The notes under the pieces are model-generated. The model saw only the letters and a list, made by a program, of their open reading frames with translations, was not told where the DNA came from and searched no databases. Below, one piece after another: positions 1-11,666 of a stretch of DNA of 64,000 nt (positions are counted from its first letter, which is position 1; each line of letters begins with the position of its first letter). Position numbers and translations under genes: made by a program. Origin of the DNA: Conchocele bisecta (Eukaryota; Mollusca; Bivalvia; Lucinida; Thyasiridae). The stretch lies in assembly GCA_029237695.1 (NCBI GenBank), contig CM055273.1, positions 56,719,968 through 56,783,967 of the forward strand, read 5' to 3'.

Positions 1-116
1 GGGTAACTGGCATAATGTCACTGAAATAAAAATAATAACATTCTTTTTTTTATCTCACGACATATGTAGTATCATAGATTTTAATATCATTCCCATAACT
101 ATCATTTACATATCTG

Positions 117-156
117 AAAATGGTGGCCATTTTAAAAATGGCCGCCACAATGGCGC
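117..156. repeat. GGCGGCC/GGCCGCC dyad module
   Basis: Two back-to-back copies of the dyad lie here: a GGTGGCCATTTT arm followed by AAAATGGCCGCC, then ATGGCGC. It belongs to the module family described at 3115-3612 and lies downstream of transposase copy 1, so it could be one flank of that element. No coding role is seen. Confidence 0.6.
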
Positions 157-542
157 AATTTTGTTTTATAGTTCAAGTTTTCAATTTATATGTGACATAT
201 TTGATAGTGATATACCACTTACGGTATACCACATTAAATGTAGATGGTATTTGGAATGATGAATACAAACAAAACATAGCAGTGATTCATGTCTTTACTA
301 TCGTAGTAAGGAAAACTGTAACATTTCCCCACCCACCATGAATTACATGTGAGTTTACATTCATCATTGTTTTCAGTGTTTTTACAAGGTTAAACTGATG
401 GGCAAGTTTGTAAACACTGAATGATGTTTAATACTGGCGACTGACATGAAACATCCCGTACAGGTCTACATATATATGATATACTTACGTGCTATTATTT
501 GATCCATGCAATCAACAAAATATGCCATCAATTACAGATTTA

Positions 543-1385
543 CTATGGAATGATGAGTTGAGTCATTACCGTTGCCTTTTGCCAACCCCAATCGCTTGGT
601 GATGGAAGCACCGTGACAGGAATCGTCATTTGACCCCAGCTGTGACCCACTTGAAATACCGCCCTTTTAGTGTGCTGTATAAGCGCTGTCTTTGTAGGTT
701 GGATATTATCAAGTGGCCTACTCTTTTTAGTAAAGAATTGCTTTCGCGCCTCATTGACACTATAAAGACTGCTTGTCCGGTCATACAACAAAGCTACAAA
801 ACATTTGAGTGGTTGAATCCAGTCTTATATTGTCTCTGGTGCAGATGGCAAAGTATAAAACAAACTGGTGTTACTTCACCATATGCCTTCCAAGCGTCCC
901 AAGCAGTCCGCTTACCACTACCGCCAAAAATTGACACTGTGTCGCATCCCGTAAATGAGTGACATCGGTAAAGCAACACATATCTGGGCCCAATACGCTT
1001 ACCATACCATGTGCGGACAAGAGCCGAATTTTTTGTTTCAAATCATACCCACAAGTCAATATCAAGATTATGGGCTGATGTTACTGGCAAAAGGAAAATA
1101 TCCGTATCAACAGTACGCATCGATATGTGTGTATATCCCTCTTTCGCGGCATCTGCCACATGAAGCAAGATACGGGTATCAGCTTCTTCATGAGTACAGG
1201 GTACAAAAGCCGACACCTCTCTTGCCTGTGTGCGCAAGGCATCAGTATGGTATGTGCTAATTACTTGTTTGTCAGTTGCAAGCGTGGCTAGACATGTTGT
1301 CGGATAGGCAAATAGTTCCATCTTGTTTCATCAATCGGAAGAAACTATTGCCAGTTTTCAGGAACTGTATTCGATGGTGCTACAC
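543..1385 (-). pseudogene. XPG-like transposase fragment (copy 1)
   Basis: This is a broken reading frame in at least three pieces: 1043-1321, 794-979 and 543-791. The first piece carries HEEADTRILLH followed about 20 residues later by VDTDIFLL. This resembles the acidic E..AD and S.D.DVL motifs of XPG/FEN1-type PIN nucleases. The second piece carries HSFTGCDTVSIFGGSGKRTAW, comparable to the GCDY..GI.GIG.K.A segment of FEN1. The third continues the C-terminal part (VLYDRTS-like start, VNEARKQFF, GHSWGQM). In-frame stops and frame changes make it non-functional. The N-terminal two thirds are absent, and the truncation lies next to a retroelement tail at 1409-1471. Same family as the copies at 3785-4709, 38260-41604 and 47243-49631. 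From memory, an XPG domain in a large transposase suggests the Academ superfamily. The family assignment is inference. Confidence 0.75.
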
Positions 1386-1408
1386 GTATACGTACACGTC
1401 TGCCTCTC

Positions 1409-1471
1409 TTGTTCGTTTGTTTGTTTGTGTTTAACGGCCTATCAACAGCTAATGCCATTTAAGGCCGGACC
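1409..1471 (-). mobile_element. Retroelement 3' end with CAAA tail (reverse)
   Basis: Read on the minus strand, this is ...GGCCTTAAATGGCATTAGC, TGTTGATAGGCCGTTAAAC and then a (CAAA)n tail. The same 3' end occurs at 13763-13937, 15185-15380 and 28861-28961. A short simple-repeat tail and copies that differ at their 5' ends fit a LINE or a SINE mobilised by one. It abuts the 5' truncation of transposase copy 1. Confidence 0.7.
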
Positions 1472-3114
1472 AAAATTATCAATGTATCCCAATTAGTTTT
1501 CATTTAGAAGTATGTTTATGATGCGTGGCAAAAACGTATATGGCGTTTTAGATCAATGACGTCGAAATTACGTCTTTATCAACGGCGTATACAAGAGGTG
1601 TTGATAAAATACCCGGACAAGTCCTATAGATTTGTCATCTTTTATCGCATGTCAACCAAATTTGGATATCTCGTAGCCTGGCCAAGTATCTCCCATTAGG
1701 CCAAGACAAAGTATGAAAATAATATTTATGGCTCGTGTTGCAGTTGCTAATGTAACGTCATGTTTTTGATTGCGGCCCAAGTAACGTAATTTCGTATGAA
1801 TAATTTTCAGCAAGGCAGAGTGAGAAGTGTTGGCGTTTCCCTGTTGTTTGCTGCTGTCTGAAATAATTTTGGGGAATAATAGTGACATTATTTAACATTT
1901 CGTATGCGACGACATATTTTAAAGAGGGCAGTAGGCCGTTTATAACATTAACTTTGTGACAAAACACGACGTCGGGCAGATGTGGTAGCGTGATAGCTTG
2001 ATAACTGTCGCCGTGTGTCTTTCTTGAGGATCGCATTACCATCACCTGATATCCATTATTATGCAGTCAAGTGATAAGCTGATGATTTGATACTACAAAT
2101 GGTACGAAAAGCAAGTTTATGACCATCAAATTTCAAATTAATTTCAAGACTTTTCGAAAACTCCACCGACCTCACTGTGTGTTGTGTGCATTATGTATTG
2201 CTTATACACAGACAATCCAGAAGCTGCAATGAAATCACTGATTCTGAATCTATTAGAGAGATGTTGATGCATTTATTTTGCCAAATTCAATACAAACACC
2301 GGATATATATGTAATTACATAGCTGCGAGTCTACCTCCGTTTATGATAAAATAAGTGGCATTAAATGACATGTCGTTCGCTAAGTACTGGATAGAATTGT
2401 TCAAAAGTCTCAATTTACTAATATCGTTTGCATACTCTAGGTTGTTCATATTTAAGATTATTTATGAATCAAAGTGCAGTGTAAGCGGAGACTTCACTGA
2501 TATGTAACCAGTTAACTTATGCGTTCACCATTTTGAATTCATAAGGACAAACTACGAAAAAGAGTGACAATGTCAAAGAACGACAGTTAGGCGACAATGT
2601 ACAGCGCCTCAAGCATTTCTAAGTCATTGATGCTGCGAGGAACTCGTGCAAGTATCCTTGCTATAATATTTTGTCACGACACCATGGCCATAATGTCAAA
2701 CATATATTTACGTTAAGTGACGTCACAAGTACGTGACGTCAAGTCATGACGTCATAATATGTGTACTGAGGTACAAGGCATCGCGTCTCATATTAGTGAA
2801 AGTTTCAGTAAGTTATCATTTTCCGTTTTCTGTTCACACTTAATGTTAACTGACACCAGTAAACGTAAATGGGAGGGCGAAATGTGAACTTTTACGGCGA
2901 CGTTAGACAATTTGAATCGTTGTTTTTCCGACGTCGTTTACCGCTTTCCATAACGTTGTCATTAAGCCCGGTTTTCGTATTAGTCCTGGCCCTGCCATAG
3001 AGACCCGTATGCATTTTCATTAGCATAGACTTTGACAGTTGATTTGAATATGGGATAGCCCCAGTGTCAAGAATCTACTAGGTGGAATTCCAAAATTCAT
3101 AGCATGAGTCCGTG
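1472..3114. other. Gene-free stretch
   Basis: I see no coding sequence here. The short open frames near 1652-2045 have no recognisable motif. The only notable items are the TGACGTCA cluster at 2718-2754 and a CATTAAGCCCGGTTTTC segment near 2961. The latter resembles (with changes) the minus strand of the segment at 63154-63180. Confidence 0.5.
2718..2754. promoter_or_regulatory. Three perfect TGACGTCA sites
   Basis: TGACGTCA occurs at 2718-2725, 2734-2741 and 2747-2754, three perfect 8-bp palindromes in 37 bp. TGACGTCA is the consensus cAMP-response element bound by CREB/ATF bZIP dimers. There is no recognisable gene within 1.3 kb, so any regulatory role is unproven. Confidence 0.4.
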
Positions 3115-3612
3115 AGCGGCCATTTTCCAAGATGGCCGCCGTCAGGCATGTACCAAAACTGAAATGCATATAACTTTTGATAGCAATGTTGTAGATGGAT
3201 ACTTTTGGTGTCAATTATGTGATTTTCAGGCTTGCCCGATACAGCTATGATGATAAAAAACATATTAGACGTTGCCTAGTTACTGTAATCCAAGATGGCC
3301 GCCATCAAAATTCCACAAAAATATCAAGATGTGTAAGTCTTGATATGAACGTAGTAGATGAATGAGTTTTGTGTCCATAATGATGTTTTCATGGATACCA
3401 AATATGCCCCGAAAGTGTAAAAAAGCATTTTAGATGTTACATAGTTGCAACATTTAGGATGGCCTCCATAAAACAGGCAAACATGTGCTAATTTTGATAG
3501 GAATCGTGAGTATTATTTGTGTATTATGGGGTTTTCAGGCACATTAGTGGTTACAAGATACATTTTAAATGTTGTCTAGTTATCAGAATCCAAGATGGCC
3601 ACCACAAAAATC
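3115..3612. repeat. Dyad array, ~165-bp spacing
   Basis: Modules occur near 3118 (GCGGCCATTTTCCAAGATGG), 3291 (CCAAGATGGCCGCCATC), 3459 (AGGATGGCCTCCAT) and 3592 (CAAGATGGCCACCAC). Between them lie diverged copies of a spacer with TTTTGATA..AATGTTGTAGATG and GATTTTCAGGC-type segments. The unit is a decayed tandem array with a period of about 140-170 bp. It lies between transposase copies 1 and 2 and could belong to either. Confidence 0.65.
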
Positions 3613-3784
3613 CGTTAAACAAGTGAACGTATACATATTTCGATTGGAACGTAGTAGACTGATGCATTACAAGAATACAGCATGACGCTCAATAAAAAGC
3701 ACGAGTCAAATGGCTTAAACCACCCATGCCATTGACCAAATAGTCTGATTACTTAATTGGACACATTGATTTTTGTTGTTTATT

Positions 3785-4709
3785 ACAAAATATCACCCAA
3801 GTTTCTCCGGCCTTTTGACATGGACAGTGCTTTGTGTAACACAGTTCCGTGCATTTACAGATGACAAGCTTCCCATGTGGTAGTGGATTGACATATTATG
3901 CAGGCAAGAGGGTACCATTCACTCATCAACCATAGTTAATTGGATCTGGAGTTGAATGGGTGTCTTTTAGAAGGCACAGGACATTACGCACAACAAGAAA
4001 TGCTCTATGGATATGACCATGGATCACACTGCTGTAGGGGGTAGGACTTACAGAGGTTTCGGTGGTGAAGCTCGGATATGCCACTCCACTCGAAGCTCAT
4101 ATTTGAATTTGCACTATCCCACACATGAATAAGATATTCCTCAGCCTTCCGAGCCAGCGCTTCAGTTAACTGATCTGACTCTGCAAAGTCGACTAGGAAG
4201 GAATGTATGTGATTCACACGAGAGAGACGTGTGTTTGGTGCCAATCTTGCTCAGTGCTCTTCGTCGCCAGTGAGGACATGCGCTTTCAATATGACCCTGC
4301 ACAGTCCCAGTCCCAACTTATCAGCGAGAACATGAAGTGGTAGATGACGCCTATGCTCACCGGGACCAAACTCTACCCACAACTCCTGAAGCCCCTTCTC
4401 ATGCAATTGAGGCATAAACCGAAGTAAGGACACTATTGTATCTGTATCATTCGAGATCACAAGCACCCGACCACTCACATGATCCATTACCCAACCACAG
4501 TGCAGAACAATGCGATGATCGGCTTCTTGTACATCACACATCGGCGCTTCGATAGGTACCACATTTTCAGACGACAGTGGTGTTGATGCCCTGTCAGCAT
4601 GTAACATGTGTGCTGGAAGAACTGCCTCGCCTGTGATGCATCCACTAAGCCCAATGGTCAGCTTGACCAGTTCGGAAGCTGATGCCAGCTGGCGAGCCAG
4701 CTGCTGCAA
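3785..4709 (-). pseudogene. XPG-like transposase fragment (copy 2, type B)
   Basis: The 152-residue frame at 4251-4709 carries QEADHRIVLHCGW, then ISNDTDTIVSLLRFMP, ELWVEFG, RHLPLHVLADKLG and LKAHVLTGDE. This is the XPG-like domain of the family, but with a K.H..TGD segment where copies 1 and 4 have TGCD. The sequence continues in another frame at 4005-4244 (EALARKAEEYL..VWDSA). Past further stops it ends in a Cys-rich tail around 3790-3880 with the pattern C.C...C....C.C..AGE and a final C. From memory, a Cys-rich zinc-binding region is also reported for Academ transposases. The arrangement matches copy 3 (38260-41604), which has the same sub-type and tail. Only the C-terminal third remains. 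Confidence 0.75.
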
Positions 4710-5037
4710 CTAGATTGTAGACTAACAAATATTTCCAAAACGGACCATAATTATGATATCGGCTACTATGAGTCAGTATGTTTGGCAATATGTGGTACAC
4801 GGCAAACCATGCATTTGGAAGTACATGTATACACAATGTCGAGAATATGGCAAGTTTCCACCAGAATAGACAAAATCAAATTCCGGTTATAAGCTAATAT
4901 AGGCTTTAAGTTGGTAAGGTAATTTTACGTTTTCTTCATTACAACAGTAATTAAACGATTCACAGTAGTACTGAATTAGTATATATCTTTCCAAATCCAT
5001 TCCACTAATAACATAATTATTAGGAGACGATAGTTCC

Positions 5038-5465
5038 ATGTCACGTGCATAAAATATTTGAAAACTTTCAAAACTATATGATTGTTGGAGCTATTTTGGC
5101 GGCCATTTTAAAATGGTAGCCATTTTTGAAACATGTAACTCGTATTGATAGTATAATTATTCAATTATAGGACATGTTAAATGTTGTGAGAGAAAAAAAC
5201 ACTTATATTTTTATACCTCCGTGTCATGTGCATCAAATATTTGAAAACCTACTAAAATATATTCTATTTTGGCGACCATTTTAAAATGTTAGCTGTTTTT
5301 GAAACATGTAACTCATCTTGATAGTACAGTTATTCAATTATAGAACAAGTTAAATATTTTGAGAGAAAAAAATACTTATATTATTATTATTCAGGCAAAT
5401 TTATTCCATGCACTTACAGGCATGTAATATTATCGGCAGCCATCTTTAAAAATGGCCGCCATTTC
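5038..5465. repeat. Dyad array, two ~183-bp units plus a partial
   Basis: Two tandem units start near 5045 and 5228. They share GTGCAT.AAATATTTGAAAAC, a GGCGGCCATTTTAAAATGG dyad, GAAACATGTAACTC and GAGAGAAAAAAA. A third dyad, GGCAGCCATCTTTAAAAATGG, closes the array at about 5435-5462. It sits on the 5' side of transposase copy 2, as expected of a subterminal array. Confidence 0.7.
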
Positions 5466-6120
5466 AGTCACGTGACGAATCTGGAATGTCCCTATAGCTA
5501 CAATACTTTATTATGGTTTCATCTATGACTGTACCAAATGTCATGCTTGTATCACAAAATACACAATTCAGCTTAAAATCACGACTTATCGATTCCGCTA
5601 AAAGTTTATTTCGATTTTTGATTCAACCACCGGGACATGGGTTATCTCCCCCTTTTTTACTTAGAATTTGGCAATTTTGCCTTGTAACTCTTTGTAAATC
5701 TTTTAAACGGTAATAACAACAGACCTGAAACTTGATATATAGCTTTCTTATTATGAGTATAAGCGCAAAGTTTATTTCGATTATTTATTCGACCCCCGGG
5801 TCATGGATTATCTCCCCTGTAAGTTTTGCCTAGTTTACTGTCAAAGCGGTATGTGGGTCATCCGTGTTCTATATTCACATTTTCTAGTTTCTCAATACTA
5901 TTTATCAGTACATTTTCAATAACATGTTTGTTGCGTTTAACACAATTCCCTACTACTTTTGTTGTAACATACGTGGATCTAGTAAACTTCGATATATTCA
6001 TAATATGTCAAAGGCTACATACGTCATTCCTTGTGTCCGCTCGTCCGTCCATCCGTCCGGCCATCCATACATATGTTCACCCACCATACCATTTGAGCGA
6101 AGAGTTTAGACTTATTATAG
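5466..6120. other. Gene-free stretch
   Basis: No gene is recognised. A short segment of two similar halves (near 5581-5660 and 5761-5830: AAAGTTTATTTCGATT, ..CC.GG.CATGG.TTATCTCCCC) suggests an old duplicated repeat. Short open frames here lack any motif. Confidence 0.45.
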
Positions 6121-6495
6121 TACAGTGCAACCTCTTCACAACAGCTACCCATTGGAAGACGCACAACTGGCTGTTGTAGAGAGTTGGCTGTTGTAGGGAG
6201 GTTAATGCTGAATTAAATTATGTCGTCCGCTGTTTATTTATTTTCTTCGATAATTCGCATCAAAAACATGTTTTGGCAACGTTTTACAATAATTTCCAAT
6301 GGAAATGGTTCTAAAATGCTGTCAAAACATGTTTTTATTGAGAAAGAAGGCAAAGCAACAGCAGACGACAATTTTCGTGCTCAGCAGTCTAAGGGTTAGA
6401 TACAGAGGAAATCATCCATTTGGGATATAACATAGCGGCTGTTATGGAGAGGGTGTTGTTGTAGAGAGGTAGCCCTTCGGGGAGGTTCGACTGTA
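6121..6495. mobile_element. Non-autonomous DNA element with TACAGT termini
   Basis: The ends are an imperfect inverted repeat of about 14 bp: TACAGTGCAACCTC on the left, and GAGGTTCGACTGTA on the right, which reads TACAGTCGAACCTC on the other strand. The interior repeats the GGCTGTTGTAGAGAG theme. Another MITE is nested inside at 6214-6375. No coding capacity. Confidence 0.55.
6214..6375. mobile_element. Palindromic MITE, GTCGTCTGCTGTT family (copy 1)
   Basis: The left end is AAATTATGTCGTCCGCTGTT and the right end is AACAGCAGACGACAATTTT, so the whole ~160 bp can fold into a long hairpin. The centre has TTTCCAATGGAAA. Copies of the same family lie at 27084-27238 and 27467-27667. Confidence 0.7.
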
Positions 6496-6614
6496 TGCAC
6501 CGAAACTAGCTCGACAGTACGGAGCACCCATACCGCTGCTAGTATTGTTGTGTAATACATACATGACATTACTCGCCATAATCGGGAGGCAACCTTCGGG
6601 TGGAGCTAACTTTG

Positions 6615-8278
6615 AAAATATAAATGTCTTATAACTTCTGTTTCCTTTCATGGAACATCTTCTTATTTCATACACGCATTCCTCAGATGACCCTCTATCA
6701 TGCTGTAGCAAATCCATGATCCACCACCCAACCCTTACCCCAAGGTAAAGGTCACAAACTTAGCACATTCATAAACTTAACGTTGGGGTAAATTTCTTAT
6801 ACCATCTGTTTCCTTTCACGGAACGCCTTGATATTTCATACATGCATTCCTCAGATGACCCTCTATCATGCTGTAGCAAATCCATGACCCACCACCCAAC
6901 CCTTACCCCAAGGTCAAGGTCACAAACATAGCACATTCATAAACTTAACGTTGGGGTAAATGTCTTGTAACATCTGTTTCCTTTCATGGAACGCCTTGAT
7001 ATTTCATACATGCATTCATCTGATGATACTCTATTGTGCTATAGCAAATCCATGACCCACCGCCCACCCCTTACCCCAGGGTCAAGGTCACAAACTTCGC
7101 ACATTCATAAACTTAACGTTGGGGTAAATGTCTTGTAACATGTTTCCTTTCATGGACCGCCTTGATATTTCATACATGCATTCCTCAGATGACCCTCTAT
7201 CATGATGTAGCAAATCCACGACTCACCACCCAAACCTTACCACACGGTCAAGGTCACAAACTTAGCATGTTCATAAACTTTACGTTGGGGGTAAATGTCT
7301 TGTAACATCTGTTTCCTTTCATGGAACGCCTTGATATCTCACACATGCATTCATCTCATGATACTCTATCGTGCTATAGCAAATTCATGACCCATCGCCT
7401 ACCCCTTACCCCAAGGACCATCCATCATGCAATTCATCTGATGACACTGTATCGTGCTATAGCAAATCCATGACCCGTCGCCCACCCCTTACCCCAAGGT
7501 CAAGGTCACAAACTTAGCACATTCATAAACTTAACGTTGGGGTAAATGTCTTATAACATATGTTTCCTTTCATGGAACACCTTGTTATTTCATACATGCA
7601 TTCCTCAGATGACCCTCTATTATGCTGTAGCAAATCCACGACCCACCACCCAACCCTTACCCCAAGGTCAAGGTCACAAACTTAGCATGTCCATAAACTT
7701 AACGTTGGGTGTAAATGTCTTATAACATCTGTTTCCTTTCATGGAACGCCTTGATATTTCATCATGCATTCTTGTGATGATACTATATGTGCTGTAGCAA
7801 TCCATGGCCCTCCCCTTACGCCAAGGTCAAGGTCACAAACTTATCACATTCATAAACTTAACGTTGGGGTAAATGTGGTGTAACATGTTTCTTTACAGGG
7901 TACGCTTTGATATTTCATACTTGCATTCATCTGATGATCCTCTATTGTGCTACAGCAAATCCATGTCCCCCCCCCCCCACCTCTTCCCCCAAGGTCAAGG
8001 TCACAAACTTAGCACATTCATATATGCATTCCTCATGTGAATAGCTATCATGCTGTAGAAAATTACCAACTTAGTGCATTCATAAACTTAACTTTGGGTT
8101 AAATTTTGTTTTAGTTCTGTTTTCAGGGAGCGCATTGATATTTCATACATGCATTCATCTTAATATGCTATATCATGCTATAGCAAATCCACGACCCACC
8201 TTCCACCACTGACCCCAATGTCAAGGTCCACCGTACACCCCTTAACCCAAGGTCAAGTTATATAATATTCATGTTTTT
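6615..8278 (+). repeat. ~167-bp satellite, left part of the outer nested element
   Basis: About nine to ten tandem monomers. Each has a TAAACTTAACGTTGGGGTAAA segment, CTTCTGTTTCCTTTCATGGA, TTTCATACATGCATTC, CTGTAGCAAATCCATGACC and CCCCAAGGTCAAGGTCACAA. Measured spacings of the CCATGA block are 170 and 167 bp. The array ends in AATATTCATGTTTTT, where element A is inserted. The same end sequence continues in element B as ...TTTTTATACAACTGTG, so the missing right end of this copy is at 11594-11666. Confidence 0.85.
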
Positions 8279-8923
8279 GTCGTCCCCGCTTGCGGAAAGC
8301 GCGATGTAGTCGGCACTTTGGCGTACGTACGTACGTACGTACGTACGTGGGTCCGGTTAAACTTTTTGGTTAAGTTGTTTGGTTAAGTTTTTTGGTTAAA
8401 GTTTTTGGTTGAGTTCTTTGGTTAAAGTTTTTTTGGTTTAAGTTTTTTGGTTAAGTTTTTTGGTTTTTTAAAGGTTAAAGTTTTTCGTTATACTATATCT
8501 CTGCAACTGCTTTGCCCATTATCTTGAAACTTCACATGGGTGTTTATCATCATCTATATTTTCATTCTACACCCCTCCCGTGCGGCCCCTGTGCCCAATG
8601 TCAAGGTCAAATTACTTTGAAGTTTTTGGTTAAGTTTTTTGGTTAAAGTTTTTGGTTAAGTTTTTTGGTTAAGTTTTTTGGTTAAAGTTTTTCGTTGTAC
8701 TATATCTTTGCAACTGCTTTGCCCATTACCTTGAAACTTGACATGGGTGTTTATCATCATCTGTATTTTCATTCTACCCCACTCCCGTGCGGCCCCTGTG
8801 CCCAATGTCAAGGTCAAATTACTTTGAAGTTCTTGGTTAAGTTTTTTGGTTAAAGTTTTTGGTTAAGTTTTTTGGTTAAGTTTTTTGGTTAAAGTTTCTG
8901 GTTAAGTTTTTTGGTTAAGTTTT

Positions 8924-11512
8924 CAGCTCGCCTGCACGAAGTGCATAAGCGCCTATGTCATACCCCCGGCGTCGTCGGCGTCGGCGTCGACGTCGGCGTC
9001 GGCGTCAGCGTCGTCCACAAACTTAACGTTGGGTAAATGTCTTATAACTTCTGTTTCCTTTCACGGAACACCTTGTTATTTTATACATGCATTCCTCAGA
9101 TGACCCTCTATCCCTCAGATGACCCTCTATCATGCTGTAGCAAATCGATGACACACCACCCAGCCCTTACCCAAAGGTCAAGGTCACAAACTTGGCACAT
9201 TCATAAACTTAACGTTGGGTAAATGTCTTATAACTTCTGTTTCCTTTCATGGAACACCCTGTTATTTCATACATGCATTCCTCAGATGACCCTCTATCAT
9301 GCTGTAGCAAATCCATGACCCACCACCCAGCCCTTACCCTAAGGTCAAGGTCACAAACTTGTCACATTCATAAACTTAACGTTGGGTAAATGTCTTATAA
9401 CTTCTGTTTCCTTTCATGGAACACCTTGTTATTTCATACATGCATTCCTCAGATGACCCTGTATCATGCTGTAGCATTTCCATGACCCACCACCCAGCCC
9501 TTACTCCAAGGTCAAGGTCACAAACTTGGCACATTCATAAACTTAACGTTGGGTAAATGTCTTATAACTTCTGTTTCGTTTCATGGAACACCTTGTTATT
9601 CCATACATGCATTCCTCAGATGACCCTCTATCATGCTGTAGTAAATCCATGACCCACCACCCAGCCCTTACCCCAAGGTCAAGGTCACAAACTTGGCACA
9701 TTCATAAACTTAACGTTGGGTAAATATCTGATAACTTCTGTTTCCTTTCATGGAACACCTTGTTATTTCATACATGCATTCCTCAAATGACCCTCTATCA
9801 TGCTGTAGCAAATCCATGACCCACCACCCAGCCCTTACCCCAAGGTCAAGGTTACAAACTTGGCACATTCATAAACTTAACGTTGGGGTAAATGTCTTAT
9901 AACTTATGTTTCCTTTCATGGAACACCTTGTTATTTCATACATGCATTCCTCAGATGACCCTGTATCATGCTGTAGCAAATCTATGACCCACCACCCAGC
10001 CATTACCGCAAGGTCAAGGTCCCAAACTTAGCACATTTATAATCTTAACGTTGGGGTAATTGTCTTATAACATATGTTTCCTTTCATGGAACGCCTTGAT
10101 ATTTCATACATGCATTCGTCTGATGATACTCTATCGTGCTATAGCAAATCCACGAACCACCGTCCACCCAATCGTTACCCCAAGGTCAAGGTCACCTCTT
10201 AGCATGTTCACAAACTTAACGTTGGGGTAAATGTTGTGTAACTTCTGTTTATTTACAGGGAACGCCTTCATATTTCATAAATGCATTCATCTGATGATAC
10301 TCTATCATGCTATAGCAAATCCATGACCCACCGCCCATCCCTTACCACAAGGTCAAGGTCACAAACTTAGTACATTCATAAACTTAACGTTGGGGTAAAT
10401 GTCTGTTTCCTTTCATGGAACGCCTTGCTATTTCATACATTCCTCAGATGACCCTCTATCATGCTGTAGCAAATCCACAACCCACCACCCAACCCTTACC
10501 CAAAAGTCAAGGTCACAAACATAGCATGTTCATAAACTTAACGTTGGGGTAAATGTTGTGTAACTTCTGTTTCTTTACACTTTGAACACCTTGATATTTC
10601 ATACATGCATTCATCTGATGATACTCTATCATGCTATAGCAAATCCATGACCAACCCCCGCCCCTTTCCCCAAGGTCACGGTCACAAACTTAGCACATTC
10701 ATAAACTTAACGTTGGGGTAAATGTCTTATAACATCTGTTTCCTTTCATGGAACGCCTTGATATTTCATACACGCATTCATCTGATGATACTCTATCGTG
10801 CTATAGCAATTCCATGACCCACCACCCACCCTTTACCCCAAGGTCAAGGTCACAAACTTGACACATTCATAAACTTAACGTTGGGGTAAATGTCTGATAA
10901 CAACTGTTTCCTTTGATGGAACGCCTTGATATTTCATACATACATTCCTCAGATGATCCTCTATTGTGCTACAGCAAATCCATGACCCACCCCACCCCTT
11001 TCCCCAAGATCAACATCATAAACTTAACATTGGAGTAAATGTCTTTTTATAACTTCTGTTTCTTTACAGGGAACACCTTCATATTTCATACATGCATTCA
11101 TCTGATAATACTCTATTGTGCTACAGCAAATCCATGACCCCCAACCCTTTTGCCAAGGCCAAGGTCACAAACTTAGCACATTTATACATGCATTCCTCAT
11201 GTGAATAGCTATCATGCTGTAGAAAATCACCAACTTTGTGTGTTTATAAACTTAACGCTGGGTTAAAATTTGTTTTCCTTCTCATTTCAGGGAGCGCATT
11301 GATATTTCATACATGCATTCATCTTAATATGCTATATCATGCTATATCAAATCCACGATCCACCTTCCACCACTGACCTCAATTTCAAGGTCCACCGCAC
11401 ACCCCTTATCCCAAGGTCAAGTTATATAATATTCATGTTTTTATACAACTGTGACAAGTTTGAATGAAGGCTGCCAACAGGCGAGCTTCGTTGTCTTCTG
11501 ACAACTCTTGTT
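8924..11512 (+). mobile_element. Element B, satellite-bearing element nested in A
   Basis: The left end is AGCTCGCCTGCACGAAGTGC, followed by CATACCCCCGGCGTCG and a short GTCGGC repeat. The body is the satellite array at 9015-11440. The right end is CAACAGGCGAGCTTCGTTGT followed by CTTCTGACAACTCTTG. The same right end closes the outer element at about 11620-11666. It interrupts element A between ...GGTTAAGTTTTC and GTTATACTATATC. Confidence 0.7.
9015..11440 (+). repeat. ~167-bp satellite inside element B
   Basis: About 14-15 monomers of the same unit as 6615-8278. Early monomers (9020-10000) are very alike, while later ones alternate between CATTCCTCAGATGACCCTC and CATTCATCTGATGATACTC variants. 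Almost all keep CAAGGTCAAGGTCACA. The last monomers are shorter and diverged and match the last monomers of the outer array at 8020-8270. This shows that both arrays share the same edge structure. Confidence 0.85.
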
Positions 11513-11593
11513 CGTTATACTATATCTTTTTTTTTAGTGTCCATGCCTCTCCACAAGGCGCGACATGCAGGCCGCGGCCATCTAGTTTATAAG

Positions 11594-11666
11594 TTTATAC
11601 AACTGTGCCAAGTTTGAGTGAAGACTGCCAACAGGCGAGCTTCGTTGTCTTCTGACAACTCTTGTT
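11594..11666 (+). mobile_element. Right end of the outer satellite element
   Basis: TTTATACAACTGTGCCAAGT, then GAAGACTGCCAACAGGCGAG and TTCTGACAACTCTTG. It is nearly identical to the right end of element B (11440-11512). It continues the outer array that was cut at 8278. Confidence 0.7.

Larger units (their letters stand above)
8279..11593. mobile_element. Element A (GTCG..CCCGCTTGCGGAAAGCG to CGACATG..GCCGCGGCCATC)
   Basis: The left end is TTGTCGTCCCCGCTTGCGG. It is followed by a run of ACGT repeats, GGTTAAGTTTTT minisatellite blocks and two ~209-bp units (near 8487 and 8694) with CAACTGCTTTGCCCATTA. The right end, 11560-11585, is CGACATGCAGGCCGCGGCC followed by ATCTAG. The same two ends bracket a second, shorter copy at 13016-13762. 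Element B splits it at 8924-11512; after B, element A resumes with GTTATACTATATCTTT, which matches its own internal unit. No coding sequence. The superfamily is unknown; the GC-rich 3' palindrome GCCGCGGC could suggest a Helitron-like element, but that is only a guess. Confidence 0.65.

Noticed and set aside
6615..11440. CRISPR-like regularly spaced repeats
   Set aside because: The whole 167-bp unit is repeated, with no unique spacers, in an animal genome. It is a satellite.
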